Assembly (NCBI GenBank): GCA_963680875.1
Contig: OY804575.1
Coordinates: forward strand, 27,075,034-27,139,033
Source: Bathymodiolus brooksi
Taxonomy: Eukaryota > Mollusca > Bivalvia > Mytilida > Modiolidae
Direction: 5' to 3'
DNA: 64,000 bases
Positions 56,401-64,000 of this stretch are shown here, one piece after another; positions within the stretch are counted from its first letter, which is position 1, and each line of letters starts with the position of its first letter. The notes under the pieces were generated by a model. The model ran no database searches, had not been told where the DNA came from, and worked only from the letters and a program-made list of their open reading frames with translations. The position numbers and the translations under genes were made by a program.

Positions 56401-59400
56401 GCCACCATCATGAGACTATAGGGGAGTCAGTAGCTAGATATCTACATGTATTTGAAAAAATCCCGAAATGCATCCCAAAGAACCTTGATCTTCCGCCTCA
56501 ACCGATCTCATCTTGCTGGTAATTTTTGTGTCTACAGTACTCAGTTTTCCGTTTCAGTTTCAAAGATATTGGCTAATAAACAGTTGTGCTTACAGTGCAT
56601 GAAAGACCGTTGTCAAGTATTCGTAAATTGCAATATCAGTAGAAAGTTTAATTCATAACTATTGGATCAGTTTTGCAGAAAATATCTATTAAATACACGG
56701 CTACTGCGATCATCAAACGTTTGAAAGAAAGCAAGTTTTCACACAATCCCTTACTCCCCTTTTTAGCTCACCTGACCCAAAGGGTCATGTGAGCTATTGC
56801 CATCACTTGGCGTCCGTCGTCGTCGTCCGTCGTACGTCGTAAACTTTTTCAAAGATATTCTCCTCTGAAAGTACAAGACCAATGGAAACCAAACTTGGTC
56901 TGAATCATCACTAGGGTGTCTAGTTTCAAAATTGTGTCCGGTGATGCCGTGCACCAACTAACATGGCCACTGTTACTAAAAATAGAACATATGGTAAAAT
57001 TGCAGGTTTTGGGTAATAACTCAAAAACCGTTAATAATATCAAAAATCTGACATGGGGTAAAAATGATCAGCACATCAAGATCTACCTACCCTGCAATTT
57101 TGAAGTAAATCTAATTGCCCATCTTGGAGTTATTGCCCTTTTTTCATCAAATTTGTAAAATTTTAATACTTTTCGTCTTATATTTCAAAAACTATAAGAG
57201 ATAAAGGTTAACTTTTAAATTGCAAAAATGTGCGGCATATCATGATCTACCCACCCTGCAATTTTGAAGTAAATCCCATTACCCATTTTGGAGTTATTTC
57301 CCTTTTTTCTTCAAATTTTCAAAATTTTAATACTTTTTGTCCTTTATTTCAAAAACTATAAGAGACAGATGGTAAGTTGAAACTGCAAACATGTTCAGCA
57401 TGTCAAGATCTACCTACCCTGCAATTTTGAAGTAAATTTGATTTCCCATCTTGGAGTTATTGCCCTTTTTTCATCAATTTTTTTTTTAATTTGAATACTT
57501 TTCGTCTTATATTTCAAAAACTATTTAGAAATAGATGTTAAGTTTAAATTGCAAAAATGTGCAGCATGTCAAGATCTACCTACCCTGCAATTTTGAAGTA
57601 AATCCCATTACCCATTTTGACCGATTATGCAAATTAAAAAAAAGGGGGGATGAAATTTAAAAAAAATCTTCTCCTCTGAAACTACTGAGCCAATCTCAAC
57701 CAAACTTTGCTGAAATGATCCTTAGGTAGTCCCCTTTCAAATTTGTGTCCGTCAGCACCGTCTTGTATCCAAGATGGCCGCCATTACTAAAAATAGAAAT
57801 CTATTCAAATGGCCCAAAACTGCTCTATTTTAAGCCAGAAAATGCCAAAATTTGAACTGTATAAGCATAATGATGAGCTTTTTAACATATATTACGGGAT
57901 TTTTTATGAACTTTGAACTTTTGCCTATTTTGACCGATTATGCAAATTAGAAAAAAGGGGGGATGAAATTAAAAAAAAATCTTCTCCTCTGAAACTACTG
58001 AGTCAATCTCAACCAAACTTTGCTGAAATGATCCTTGGGTGGTCCCCTTTCAAAATTGTGTCCGTCAGCACCGTCTGGTATCCAAGATGGCCGCCATTAC
58101 TAAAAATAGAAATTTCTTCAAAGGGCCAAAACTGCTCTATTTTAAGCGAGAAAGTGCCCAAATTTGAACTGTATAAGCATAATGATGAGCTTTTTAACAT
58201 ATATTACGGGATTTTTTATGAACTTTGATGAACTTTTGCCTATTTTGACCGATTATGCAAATTAGAAAAAAGGGGGGATGAAATTTTAAAAAAATCTTCT
58301 CCTCTGAAACTACTGAGCCAATCACAACCAAACTTTGCTGAAATGATCCTTGGGTGGTCCCCTTTCAAAATTGTGTCCGTCAGCGCCGTCCTGTATCCAA
58401 GATGGCCGTCATTACTAAAAATAGAAATTTCTTCAAATGGCCAAAACTGCTCTATTTTAAGCCAGAAAGTGCCCAAATTTGAACTGTAGAAGCATAATGA
58501 TGAGCTTTTTAACATTTATTAAGGGATTTTTTATGAACTTTGAACTTTTGCCTATTTTGACCGATTATGCAAATTAGAAAAAAGGGGGGATGAAATTAAA
58601 AAAAAATCTTCTCCTCTGAAACTATTAAGCCAATCTCAACTAAACTTTGCTGAAATGATTCTTGGGTGGTCCTCTTCCAAAAATGTGTCCCGCATTTCAG
58701 AACACTGACCAAGATGGCCGCCACAGCCGAACTTAATTTAACATAGGACCCTATGGGAAATTCCCATAAACATCTTCTTGTCTGAAACCATTTGCTCAAT
58801 AAGAACAAAATTTTGATGAAATAGTCATTGGATGGTTCTCTTCCAAAAATGTGTCCGGCGGTTCGGCCCTTCGATCAATTTTTTTTAAATTTTAATACTT
58901 TTCGTGTTATATTTCAAAAACTATAAGAGATAGATGTTAGGTTTAAATTGCAAAAATGTGCACCATGTCGATATCTACCTACCCTGCAATTTTGAAGTAA
59001 ATATGATTACCCATCTTGGAGTTATTGCCCTTTTTTCATCAAAATGTTCTCAATTTTAATACTATCATCTTATATCTCAAAAACTATTGGAGATAGAGGG
59101 AAAGTTTAAACTGCAAAAATGTTCAGCATGTCAAGATCTACAAAAAATTTCCCACAGTTAAAAATGTGTGACAACTGTGTGAAGAGTTATTCCTCTTGAA
59201 ATGCATTTTTTGTTGACTCACTGCTTTTGGTTACTCAAATAATCAAAGGGAAGCAACTCTATTACAAAATGTGAAGTAGGAAAAGCTAAATTTTGAGAAT
59301 CATTGACATATATGGTTTTTTTACAGCATTTTTGATAACTTACATTAAAGGGGGAATCCCTGCCCAAATGTTTTTGTAGAAGGGGTCTGCAATGACGAGG

Positions 59401-62400
59401 GCTACATTTGTTAATTTTTTTCACCGAAGTTATCAAGTTTTATTGACTGATGTTGTTATTATACCCAGGTGAGCTATACAGGCTCCTGGGAGCCTCTAGT
59501 TTATTAAGCAAAGCCCAAAAAATTCTAAGCCCCGTGGAGTAAAACCCCAAAAGTATACAGGTCCTGCGAACCACAGATGTAATATATGTACAAAGTTTAA
59601 AAAAAATATATGAAGGTGTTCTCAACTTTCGACGTGACATGTATATCTGGAACCCCCCTTTTTTCAACACAGTCCAATAATAATAAAAAAAAACTTTGGA
59701 GTAAAGCCACCAAAAGAATACAGCTCCTGATAATCTCAAATGTAATAACTGCAAAGTTCTCAAGTTACGGCGCGACACGGCACGGCAGCTGAGAATCTGT
59801 GACGAATAATTTTGGGACTTGCGTGTTCCTACGGACGGCGGTGATACTGAACTCCCTGACGCCTATAGACGCAACATAAAAATTGCAATTTCCATTTATC
59901 TTTTATGGTGTCCGAGAAAATAGCCAAAACTTCTAAAATTGGAAAAAAAAATTAAGGGATACAACTTATAAAGAGATTTCGATGAAAAATTGCTGTGATG
60001 AAGATCTCGTCTAATTGCTGATCATTTTTGTTTTTGTTTTTTGTTTTTTTTGCACTAATAATTTATTTGCTACTTAGTTTCTGAGATTTCCTTTCAAAAT
60101 CTGATGATCATTGACGTCTAAGCATTCGTAAAAAAAAATCAGTTACAATAATGGAATTATTTCCACAAAATTGTCGACGCTCTCCCATTAGTTTTACTAA
60201 AACAGGACATCTATTGCCTATTGGTACATTAAATGAGACCAGTTAACAAATCAAATATCTTTATTGTCAAATAAACAAGTAAATGTTTGTGACAAACAAT
60301 GAAAAAAAAATAGGAAGACAGTATCAAAAAAGAAGAAATATATGCGAACATCAGGACTCTTCTATTTCAGTTTTAATGACCGTTTTAAAAAGGAGCCGAT
60401 TAACTTCGTATGCTCTTTTGACAGTGGGTTTAGTAAAAATGAAATCTTAGAACTAATTGTATTTAATTAAAAGTTCATACCAGTGTAGCATATTAAAAAC
60501 TGTTTGCCTTCGATCTTCATACCCCGCCACGTTACACATATTTTCAGTCTTCAAACTGTCACAACTTTTGAACCAATTATCTGATCACACTGAAATTCGA
60601 ACTTGATCTGCATTTTATGGTACCATTGATTGATTGATTGATTGGTGTTTAACGTCCAGCGAGCAATTTTTCAGCTATATTCAGGACGAGAACATTTAAA
60701 AATTTAAACGCCACGGGACTCGAAACAAGGAAAGGTGATGCGTATGGACGGATAATTTTGCCAGTGCAACAGGTCTCTTATGGACCACTCATCATGAGCA
60801 TAATGCTCATAATGAGCTGTTACACTGGGTTCTTTAACGTGCGGAGAGGGTGGCAATCTCTCAACACGGGACCTCGGTTTTATTTACGTCTCATCCGCAG
60901 GACGGGTTGGTTGTGAATTTCTACATCCCGCACAACCGACGGATACCCCTTCAAGCCGAAGAAGCTCTCGGTCCCATTTCTATACCCCGGGGTACCAAAC
61001 AACAGTACAAAATTTGAAATCCGTTCTCAAGTTATATCTGGAAACCATTGGGGCGGATAGAGGTATGGGCGGACACATACACATCAAACCAAACGAAGGG
61101 TATCACATAATACCTCGCCACTTACTAAACTATCGGCTGAATTAGAAATAAAGGTTGATGTAAAATATGTCGGCGAAGACGAACGAACGGACGGATAAAA
61201 GGGAGAGTTGGCACGGTTTGGGGGAAATGGGAAAGAGGTAAAGATTTCGGGAAATGGCTAACATGTGGCAAATATTGAAGGATAAGGGAATTGAAAAGGC
61301 AAAATGGAATTGTTAAATGTAATTGAGAATTGAAAAAAAGGGTCCAAATTGTAGGGAATTTGGAATGGGAATTGCTTAAAAATGTGGAAATTAGGAAATC
61401 TATATACGCCCGTATCACAAACACTCGATTCGTGAACCCCCTTTTCGAGAATTCCGCCTATATCAAGAAAAATCACATATTTTCTCTTCTGTTCAATAAA
61501 ATTATGTTTATATGATATGAAATAGGGTACCTGTAAAGTGCGAAACGAAATAGAAACGAAACGAAACCGAACGAAAAGAAACGCAACTGATCGAAACGAA
61601 ACGAAACGAAACGATGTTACATTTCGTTTCGTTTCGATCGGTTTCGTTTCGTTTCGTTTCGTTCGGTTTCGTTTCGTTTCGTTTCTATTTCGTTTCGCAC
61701 TTTACAGGTACCCTGTTTGATATGCGTACATGAGATATATGTATGCATGTAATATATCTCGACACGAGACCCGGATGATAGCTTTTACTTATGGTAGTCA
61801 TTAAATTTCATATTCTCTATTTCAGTTTTCATTATAGTATGTGCAATGAAATCCATATATTGTGAGTATACAGTAACATATGTAATTAAACATTTCCCGT
61901 CTTATTTTATAGAGTTTTTCGGTTTTCCGCAAATATATTCACTGTATTTGAGTTTCACATAGAAATTGCAGTATTTTGTTCATTGATAAGCTTTGAAAGT
62001 AGGGTAGATCACCTATGTGTGGGTAGCTTTCAACAAGATATTCACAAGAAAAAATACATACTGAGAACTATTTTACCCAACTCGTATGTCGAATAAACCA
62101 CGGTGACTTACATTACAGGTCTTAAGTGTAGAATGTGTTTCTATGCAGAAGATATTACAAAGTGTGGAGCTACAACACAATGTCCAGACGGCGAAGTAAG
62201 TTTGTTTTACATGAACATGTGTTCGATGACGTTAGTGGCACGACAATCATTGCCCCCAACAGTCATGAATACGACAAAGCAAATTTCGACAGTCATTCAT
62301 TCAAGGCTTTAATGTCCTCTCAGAAGTCTCTGTTTTCACCTAGACGAAACTAAAAATGCTTGTCCTGTCAAACATATTAGACTTGAAACAAGATGTGTCT

Positions 62401-63530
62401 GCTATTTCTGCTCATCTTAGATAAGTGATGTGATTCTTCTTGCTTCGGAGTCTTTAGGCGAAGAACATTTAACTCGTAACTCAGCTAAAGCTCATTCTTC
62501 TTCCTTGGCTTCTATTTCTGATGTTTTGTTCGCTGGAGGTGTCAAAATTCTATAAGCCTTATTTAGTATACGATCACTCAAGTAGACAACTCTGTTCTTG
62601 ACCTATAATTGCTGTTTAACAGATTGCATTTTCGTTGGTTTCCGAGAAATAAGAGATCTGGTGGCCTCGGGGCTATTAAGAATTGCAATCCATTATATTC
62701 TAATAGAATGCCGTATACCATGGTTTGCACATTTAAGCAGGGACGCGCACTCAGTACGCTCCCATCGAAATCTGCGCCTGGTATAACTGCAATATCGTTG
62801 AAAGAAGTGTTGAACACCTATAGCATAACCGTATTACCACATAAGATAGCTTAATTCTCATTCATGGCGAAGTGTTTTTGATACAACTCATGCGTCGATA
62901 TTCCTGTTTTGTTCATCAGTTAAACTAACCATATATATAAGTGAAATATTGTTGAAAGTTGCGCTAACCAAACTAATCAAAATATATAAGTGAAATATTG
63001 TTGAAAGTTGCGCTAACCAAACTAATCAAAATATATAAGTGAAATATTGTTGAAAGTTGCGCTAAGCACACAGCACAACCAAACAAATACTACTGCATAT
63101 TGTGTATGTGGTATGTTTTAATGAATATTGTCAAGAAAAGTTTGCAGATAATAATGTCTCGAGAAATTACAGATATGTTTCATAGTTGGAATTCTTATTT
63201 TATTTGCCAGAAGTTTGTCAAAACGTGCTTAGAATTAGACATTGGAAAATCATTATGGTAACATGCTTGCGACAGGATAAGCATGACCTCTCGAAGTAAA
63301 TCTTTCACTTCAGTTCCTTAGTGAAACTACCCTAAGTTAATCCGTCTGTGTTTCCCAGGTGTTGTTTTGTTTATCTGTACATATTGTAATTTTTCGTTTT
63401 GTTCCTTAAATCCTATATTTTTGGTTAAAACAATATTTGGCTTTAACTTTATTTTCAGCATTGTGGGATACACACATTTTCTAGTATTTCTGGTTTTAAA
63501 AGATACCACGCCGGATGTCTTTCCACGGAA
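41407..63530 (+). CDS. Partial gene for a Ly6/three-finger-like cysteine-rich protein (4 exons, 3' end outside window)
   Basis: Four exons join in phase: 41407-41431 (1 out), 61826-61861 (1 in, 1 out), 62119-62195 (1 in, 0 out), 63459-63530 (0 in, 0 out). The first two give a signal peptide-like start: MDVRTVIL, then a hydrophobic VFIIVCAM. The mature part shows LKCRMC, C after eight residues, QCPDGEHC and GFKRYHAGC, the CxxC...C...C...C...GC spacing of Ly6/uPAR or similar secreted three-finger domains. These are usually secreted or GPI-anchored. The remaining cysteines and any GPI signal would lie beyond 64000. Exons 3 and 4 are the firmest. Exon 1 is 20 kb away across a transposon-filled intron and is inferred from phase and hydrophobic continuity. 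Subfamily and ligand are unknown. Confidence 0.5.
41896..42018. repeat. 41-bp tandem repeat, 3 copies
   Basis: CTTCAGTATATAACAAACGT starts each of three nearly identical 41-bp units; the third has ACCCACATT and GGGCAG changes. Confidence 0.9.
42287..43328. mobile_element. 1042-bp hAT-like foldback element with 8-bp target duplication
   Basis: The ends CACAGGCACTTGTTTCATTC and its exact complement are flanked by GTTCAGTT on both sides (42279-42286, 43329-43336). The arms, including CCCTCCTCTTCC, TTTCGCTGACCCAATTATAT, GCCACATTTAAATATA and CACTTCCGGTTT, match inverted for several hundred bp. The 8-bp duplication and CA(C)AGG ends fit the hAT superfamily. No transposase, so non-autonomous. Confidence 0.85.
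42431..42702. mobile_element. 272-bp PIF/Harbinger-like MITE nested in the hAT-like element
   Basis: The ends GGGACCGACCATTTAACTTG and CAAGTTAAATGGTCCGTCCC are inverted with one mismatch. TTA lies on each side (42428-42430, 42703-42705). The opposite arm of the host foldback has an uninterrupted GTAACGATA there, which proves a TTA duplication at the insertion point. A TTA duplication and GGG ends fit PIF/Harbinger. Confidence 0.85.
43513..44170 (-). repeat. Inverted copy of the retrotransposon 5' region, ending in poly(T)
   Basis: From about 43585 to 44170 the sequence is the complement of 45803-46285, the region just before ORF1 of the non-LTR element. On the minus strand it runs on for about 50 bp to CATTAAAGATATTAATTGTG and then a poly(A) (poly(T) at 43513-43534 on +), with ATTAAA as a possible poly(A) signal. 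It looks like a short polyadenylated transcript of that region inserted head to head. Confidence 0.65.
43990..44087. mobile_element. 98-bp near-perfect hairpin MITE
   Basis: CACAGGCGCTTGTGTAGAGT and its inverted copy bound a short AACTATTTTA loop, with arms of more than 40 bp. TTCAAAC is repeated on both sides, and the other inverted arm (about 45880) lacks the insertion. The CACAGGC(G/A)CTTGT ends resemble those of the hAT-like element at 42287. Confidence 0.85.
44238..44567. repeat. Dispersed repeat, inverted relative to 1493-1803
   Basis: CGTCACGGTATGTGTTTTCG, GCGTCATCTGTTTTC and TCTTCCGGTTTCTATTTATG, continuing to TATAAAATTTAACTATGTC, match the complement of the copy near 1.5-1.8 kb with small indels. 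Confidence 0.65.
45118..45192. mobile_element. 75-bp hairpin insertion with 10-bp flanking repeat
   Basis: CAATCGTAACTACTCGGCCA pairs with TGGCTGAGTAGATACGATTG, and the stem continues through TTCTCGCTAC/GTAGCGAGAA. GTAAACATTC flanks both ends (45108-45117, 45193-45202). If the terminal C and G belong to the element, the duplication is 8 bp. Confidence 0.85.
46317..47533 (+). CDS. Retrotransposon ORF1 (coiled coil, YHN repeats), frameshifted near 46475
   Basis: The first part (from ATG 46317) is a Lys/Glu-rich coiled coil (KKKEEQLKIKEAILND) that continues in another frame as NLELENTVKTLYNKIE, implying a lost base near GGCTGAAAC at about 46475. The open part is 46487-47533. It holds GIREKVTKFVLSKVENEL, then three copies of a G(D/N)GG(A/S/T)YHN(V/D)P(S/A) motif coded near 46805, 46953 and 47122, in a Tyr/Gln/His-rich stretch. 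I see no CCHC knuckle or clear RRM. By position it should be the nucleic-acid-binding ORF1 protein; the function of the repeats is unknown. Its last 73 nt overlap ORF2 in the -1 frame. Confidence 0.75.
47467..47473 (+). promoter_or_regulatory. Candidate -1 ribosomal frameshift heptamer (T TTT TTA)
   Basis: In the ORF1 frame (TAT TTT TTA) the heptamer T TTT TTA has the canonical X XXY YYZ phasing. It starts 7 nt after the TAG that opens the ORF2 frame. A one-base backward slip continues as AGG AAG CAC in ORF2. I see only a weak TGTAT/ATACA stem about 38 nt downstream, so a stimulator is unproven. Confidence 0.5.
48161..49288. mobile_element. 1128-bp Mutator-like foldback element inside ORF2
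   Basis: The ends TAGTCCGAGATTCCTCTGTC and its inverted copy start arms that align for about 320 bp. CCTCTGCTA is duplicated exactly at 48152-48160 and 49289-49297. A 9-bp duplication with long inverted arms fits the Mutator superfamily. The interior (about 48530-48940) has no transposase. A possible internal promoter is not evident. Confidence 0.9.
49289..52188 (+). CDS. Intact reverse transcriptase half of ORF2
   Basis: After the insertion the frame is open for about 965 codons. It contains the end of the endonuclease (AIDYV, SDHQPI), a basic linker, the complete RT palm and fingers with the CADD active site, and the C-terminal CxxC...H...C finger. No internal stop is present. It could only be translated from an internal start, so independent function is unlikely. 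Confidence 0.85.
52189..52740 (+). repeat. Retrotransposon 3' region with tandem repeats
   Basis: About four to five copies of a roughly 38-bp unit (TCAAATCTTTTAGATTTTAG then ATAAGATCC) span 52309-52505. They are followed by two copies of a segment with GTGATAG(G/T)(A)ACTTTTAT and ACGCGTCG(C/T)(T)AT, and an (AT)n run near 52690. This is probably the element's 3' UTR. The true 3' end is uncertain. Confidence 0.6.
52741..54390. repeat. Repeat-rich stretch with GAAGGCTGATT repeats, no gene
   Basis: A roughly 190-bp segment starting AATTCTACTTTATGTA recurs at about 53145 and 53333, the second with extra copies of GATGAAGGCTGATTTGTACA. The line CTATCATACGATCAC ... GACAGCACCA(C/T)ATCATGAGG appears near 52926 and 54285, with CATACGAT triplicated in the second; these resemble SINE heads on the minus strand. 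No coding sequence. Confidence 0.6.
54391..54562. repeat. (CGAAA)n-rich array starting GGGTACCTGTAAAGTGCG
   Basis: GGGTACCTGTAAAGTGCGAA leads into about 150 bp of CGAAA pentamers with interruptions (CAAACAAAACG, TTTATC). The same leader starts the foldback at 61524, so this is one arm or a truncated copy of that family. Confidence 0.8.
54563..56763. repeat. Bivalve-type dispersed repeat (about 55250-55930) in otherwise featureless DNA
   Basis: The lines GATGTAACCCCGTCACATTT, TGTGCTTGTCCCAAGTCAGG, TTGGGGCCTTCTAGAGGTGA, and a final TGATTGTCTCTTTGGCATC with CTACCACATTG match, in order, a repeat I know from mussel genomes. An internal 60-bp part is triplicated at 55645-55820 (TTGGGGCCTTCTAGAGGTGA starts). 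From 55931 to 56763 I see only short repeat fragments (GACCGACGGACGGACTATAC near 56160). Confidence 0.65.
56764..59503. mobile_element. 2.7-kb bivalve-type repeat, second copy of the 25.2-kb family
   Basis: It starts AGCTCACCTGACCCAAAGGG and ends CAGGTGAGCTATACAGGCTC then CTGGGAGCCTCT, like 25169-27384. It contains about five subunits with CCAAGATGGCCGCC-type lines, and a second subunit type (CTACCCTGCAATTTTGAAGT, CATCTTGGAGTTATTGCCC) that the first copy lacks. No coding frame. Confidence 0.8.
59504..60620. other. No supported gene; decayed repeats
   Basis: Loosely repeated text (CCCCGTGGAGTAAAACCCC / TTTGGAGTAAAGCCACC; GTTCTCAACTTTCGACGTGA / GTTCTCAAGTTACGGCGCGA) suggests an old duplication at 59520-59790. 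CTTTATTGTCAAATAAACAA near 60260 resembles the 3' end of a minus-strand retroelement. Confidence 0.4.
60622..61000 (-). mobile_element. SINE-like repeat with GTTTAAC tail, minus strand
   Basis: It begins with (TTGA)n and TTGGTGTTTAACGTCCAGCG, the complement of the invertebrate SINE-type tail. It includes TTCTTTAACGTGCGGAGAG, CGGGACCTCGGTTTTATTTA and CGTCTCATCCGCAGGACGG, lines I know from repeats shared by many invertebrates. Boundaries uncertain. Confidence 0.5.
61524..61714. mobile_element. 191-bp foldback made of CGAAA / TTTCG pentamers
   Basis: AGGGTACCTGTAAAGTGCGA and its exact inverted copy bound two arms of CGAAA and TTTCG repeats meeting at GATGTTACATTTCG. The arms pair almost perfectly. 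No clear target duplication. Confidence 0.85.
61826..61861 (+). CDS. Candidate exon 2 of the Ly6-like gene (signal peptide core)
   Basis: Acceptor ATTCTCTATTTCAG, donor T|GTGAGT, phase 1 in and 1 out. It encodes VFIIVCAMKSIY, a hydrophobic core, and supplies the first base of the Cys codon completed at 62119. The exon is only 36 nt. Confidence 0.45.
62119..62195 (+). CDS. Exon 3 of the Ly6-like gene (first cysteines)
   Basis: Acceptor CTTACATTACAG, donor GTAAGT, phase 1 in and 0 out. It encodes LKCRMCFYAEDITKC and TTQCPDGE, the opening CxxC-x8-C-x5-C pattern of a three-finger-like domain. Confidence 0.6.
62850..63070 (+). mobile_element. SINE fragment with triplicated tail
   Basis: TTCATGGCGAAGTGTTTTTG resembles the body of the 4053 SINE. 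The tail GTGAAATATTGTTGAAAGTT plus GCGCTAACCAAACTAATCAA is repeated three times with a 49-bp period (about 62940-63068). Confidence 0.65.
63459..63530 (+). CDS. Exon 4 of the Ly6-like gene
   Basis: Acceptor CTTTATTTTCAG, donor GTAAGT, phase 0 in and 0 out. It encodes HCGIHTFSSISGFKRYHAGC and LSTE; the G-x3-Y-x2-GC line fits the middle finger of Ly6-like domains. The next exon is not in the window. Confidence 0.6.
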
Positions 63531-63784
63531 GTAAGTTGAAACTTAGATTTTGCATATTTTCTTACAAACAATGTTGTTTTCAATGGTGGCACTATATGTT
63601 TATTTATTTTACCTGATTCTCAACTATCTTAATATATTAAAGGAAAATAGTTTGGACATTGCATTGGTAGAGTACAAGACCAGGAAAGATTGTATGGCAC
63701 AAGACCATTAAAATAATCAGATGAGAACCGAGAAAAGATATTAAAATTATGTGGCTTTCCAATTGTTTCACTTCAAGCGTATCT

Positions 63785-64000
63785 GATTAAGATTATTATA
63801 GAAACGCCTCGTGCGCACTAAATTAGATATCTACATTTTTATAATAACCCAGGGGTCGATGAAAGAAATGGATTGATTAATTGACTTATTGGCCGGTTGT
63901 TTAACGTCAAATGGGTAGCATTTCAAATAAAACATGGTTTTAGCTCACTTGAACAATTATACTCATAAAGTTATTTTTTAGATTGTAAAATCATTTTAAC
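63785..64000. repeat. Dispersed repeat fragment related to the 16-20 kb array flank
   Basis: ATAGAAACGCCTCGTGCGCA and ATTAGATATCTAC match the text right after the 25-bp array (TCAGAAACTCGTTGTGTGCA, ATTAGATATCTAC at 19910-19950). A SINE-tail-like TTGGCCGGTTGTTTAACGTC follows at about 63890. Confidence 0.55.

Noticed and set aside
61330..61720. Coding frames through the CGAAA/TTTCG region
   Set aside because: Artefacts of pentanucleotide repeats, which stay open in several frames.

Overview
This is eukaryotic, AT-rich, intron-rich and repeat-laden DNA, most likely from a bivalve mollusc, with a mussel-type repeat set. The evidence is GT-AG introns, a single spliced gene across about 24 kb, tRNA-headed SINEs ending in the invertebrate 'GTTGAAAGTGGCGTTAAACACC'-type tail, and several dispersed families I recognise from bivalve genomes. 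These include the 'AGCTCACCTG ... CTCCTGGGAGCCTCT' elements, the 'GGCACCGGTCGTGTTAGTC' family and the 'GGGGCCTTCTAGAGGTGACTG' family. Nothing prokaryotic is present. The species cannot be named from the sequence alone.

Region 1 (about 1-29.8 kb) holds a complete GTSE1-like gene on the + strand. It has thirteen coding exons (5192-28883) with matching splice phases and a predicted 710-aa product, close to the vertebrate length. The conserved N-terminal signatures FDFDL and DEIFFGP are present, with a KEN box and a clathrin-box-like LIDLS at the extreme N terminus. Its introns carry SINEs, foldback elements, a tandemly copied 5' splice site (11.1-11.6 kb) and a 3.75-kb array of 25-bp repeats (16.2-19.9 kb). 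The upstream 5 kb is repeat-rich and the first non-coding exon is uncertain. A 437-bp foldback element lies just behind the stop codon.

Region 2 (29.8-41.4 kb) has no convincing gene. It contains a 2.26-kb terminal-inverted-repeat element and a 4.4-kb minisatellite (36.3-40.7 kb) that appears to have grown from a piece of a dispersed repeat.

Region 3 (41.4-64 kb) appears to be one incomplete gene on the + strand. Four small phase-compatible exons (41407, 61826, 62119, 63459) encode a signal peptide and the first part of a cysteine-rich, Ly6/three-finger-like secreted or GPI-anchored protein, which runs off the window. Its roughly 20-kb first intron is a stack of transposons. One part is a SINE split by a hAT-like foldback that is itself split by a Harbinger-like MITE. 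The other is a nearly full-length non-LTR retrotransposon (ORF1 plus endonuclease/RT ORF2) whose endonuclease is interrupted by a Mutator-like foldback with a 9-bp target duplication. ORF1 and ORF2 overlap by 73 nt in the -1 frame, with a U UUU UUA heptamer at the start of the overlap, so this element may make ORF2 by -1 frameshifting.

All calls come from reading the sequence. Family names rest on recognised motifs, not on searches.
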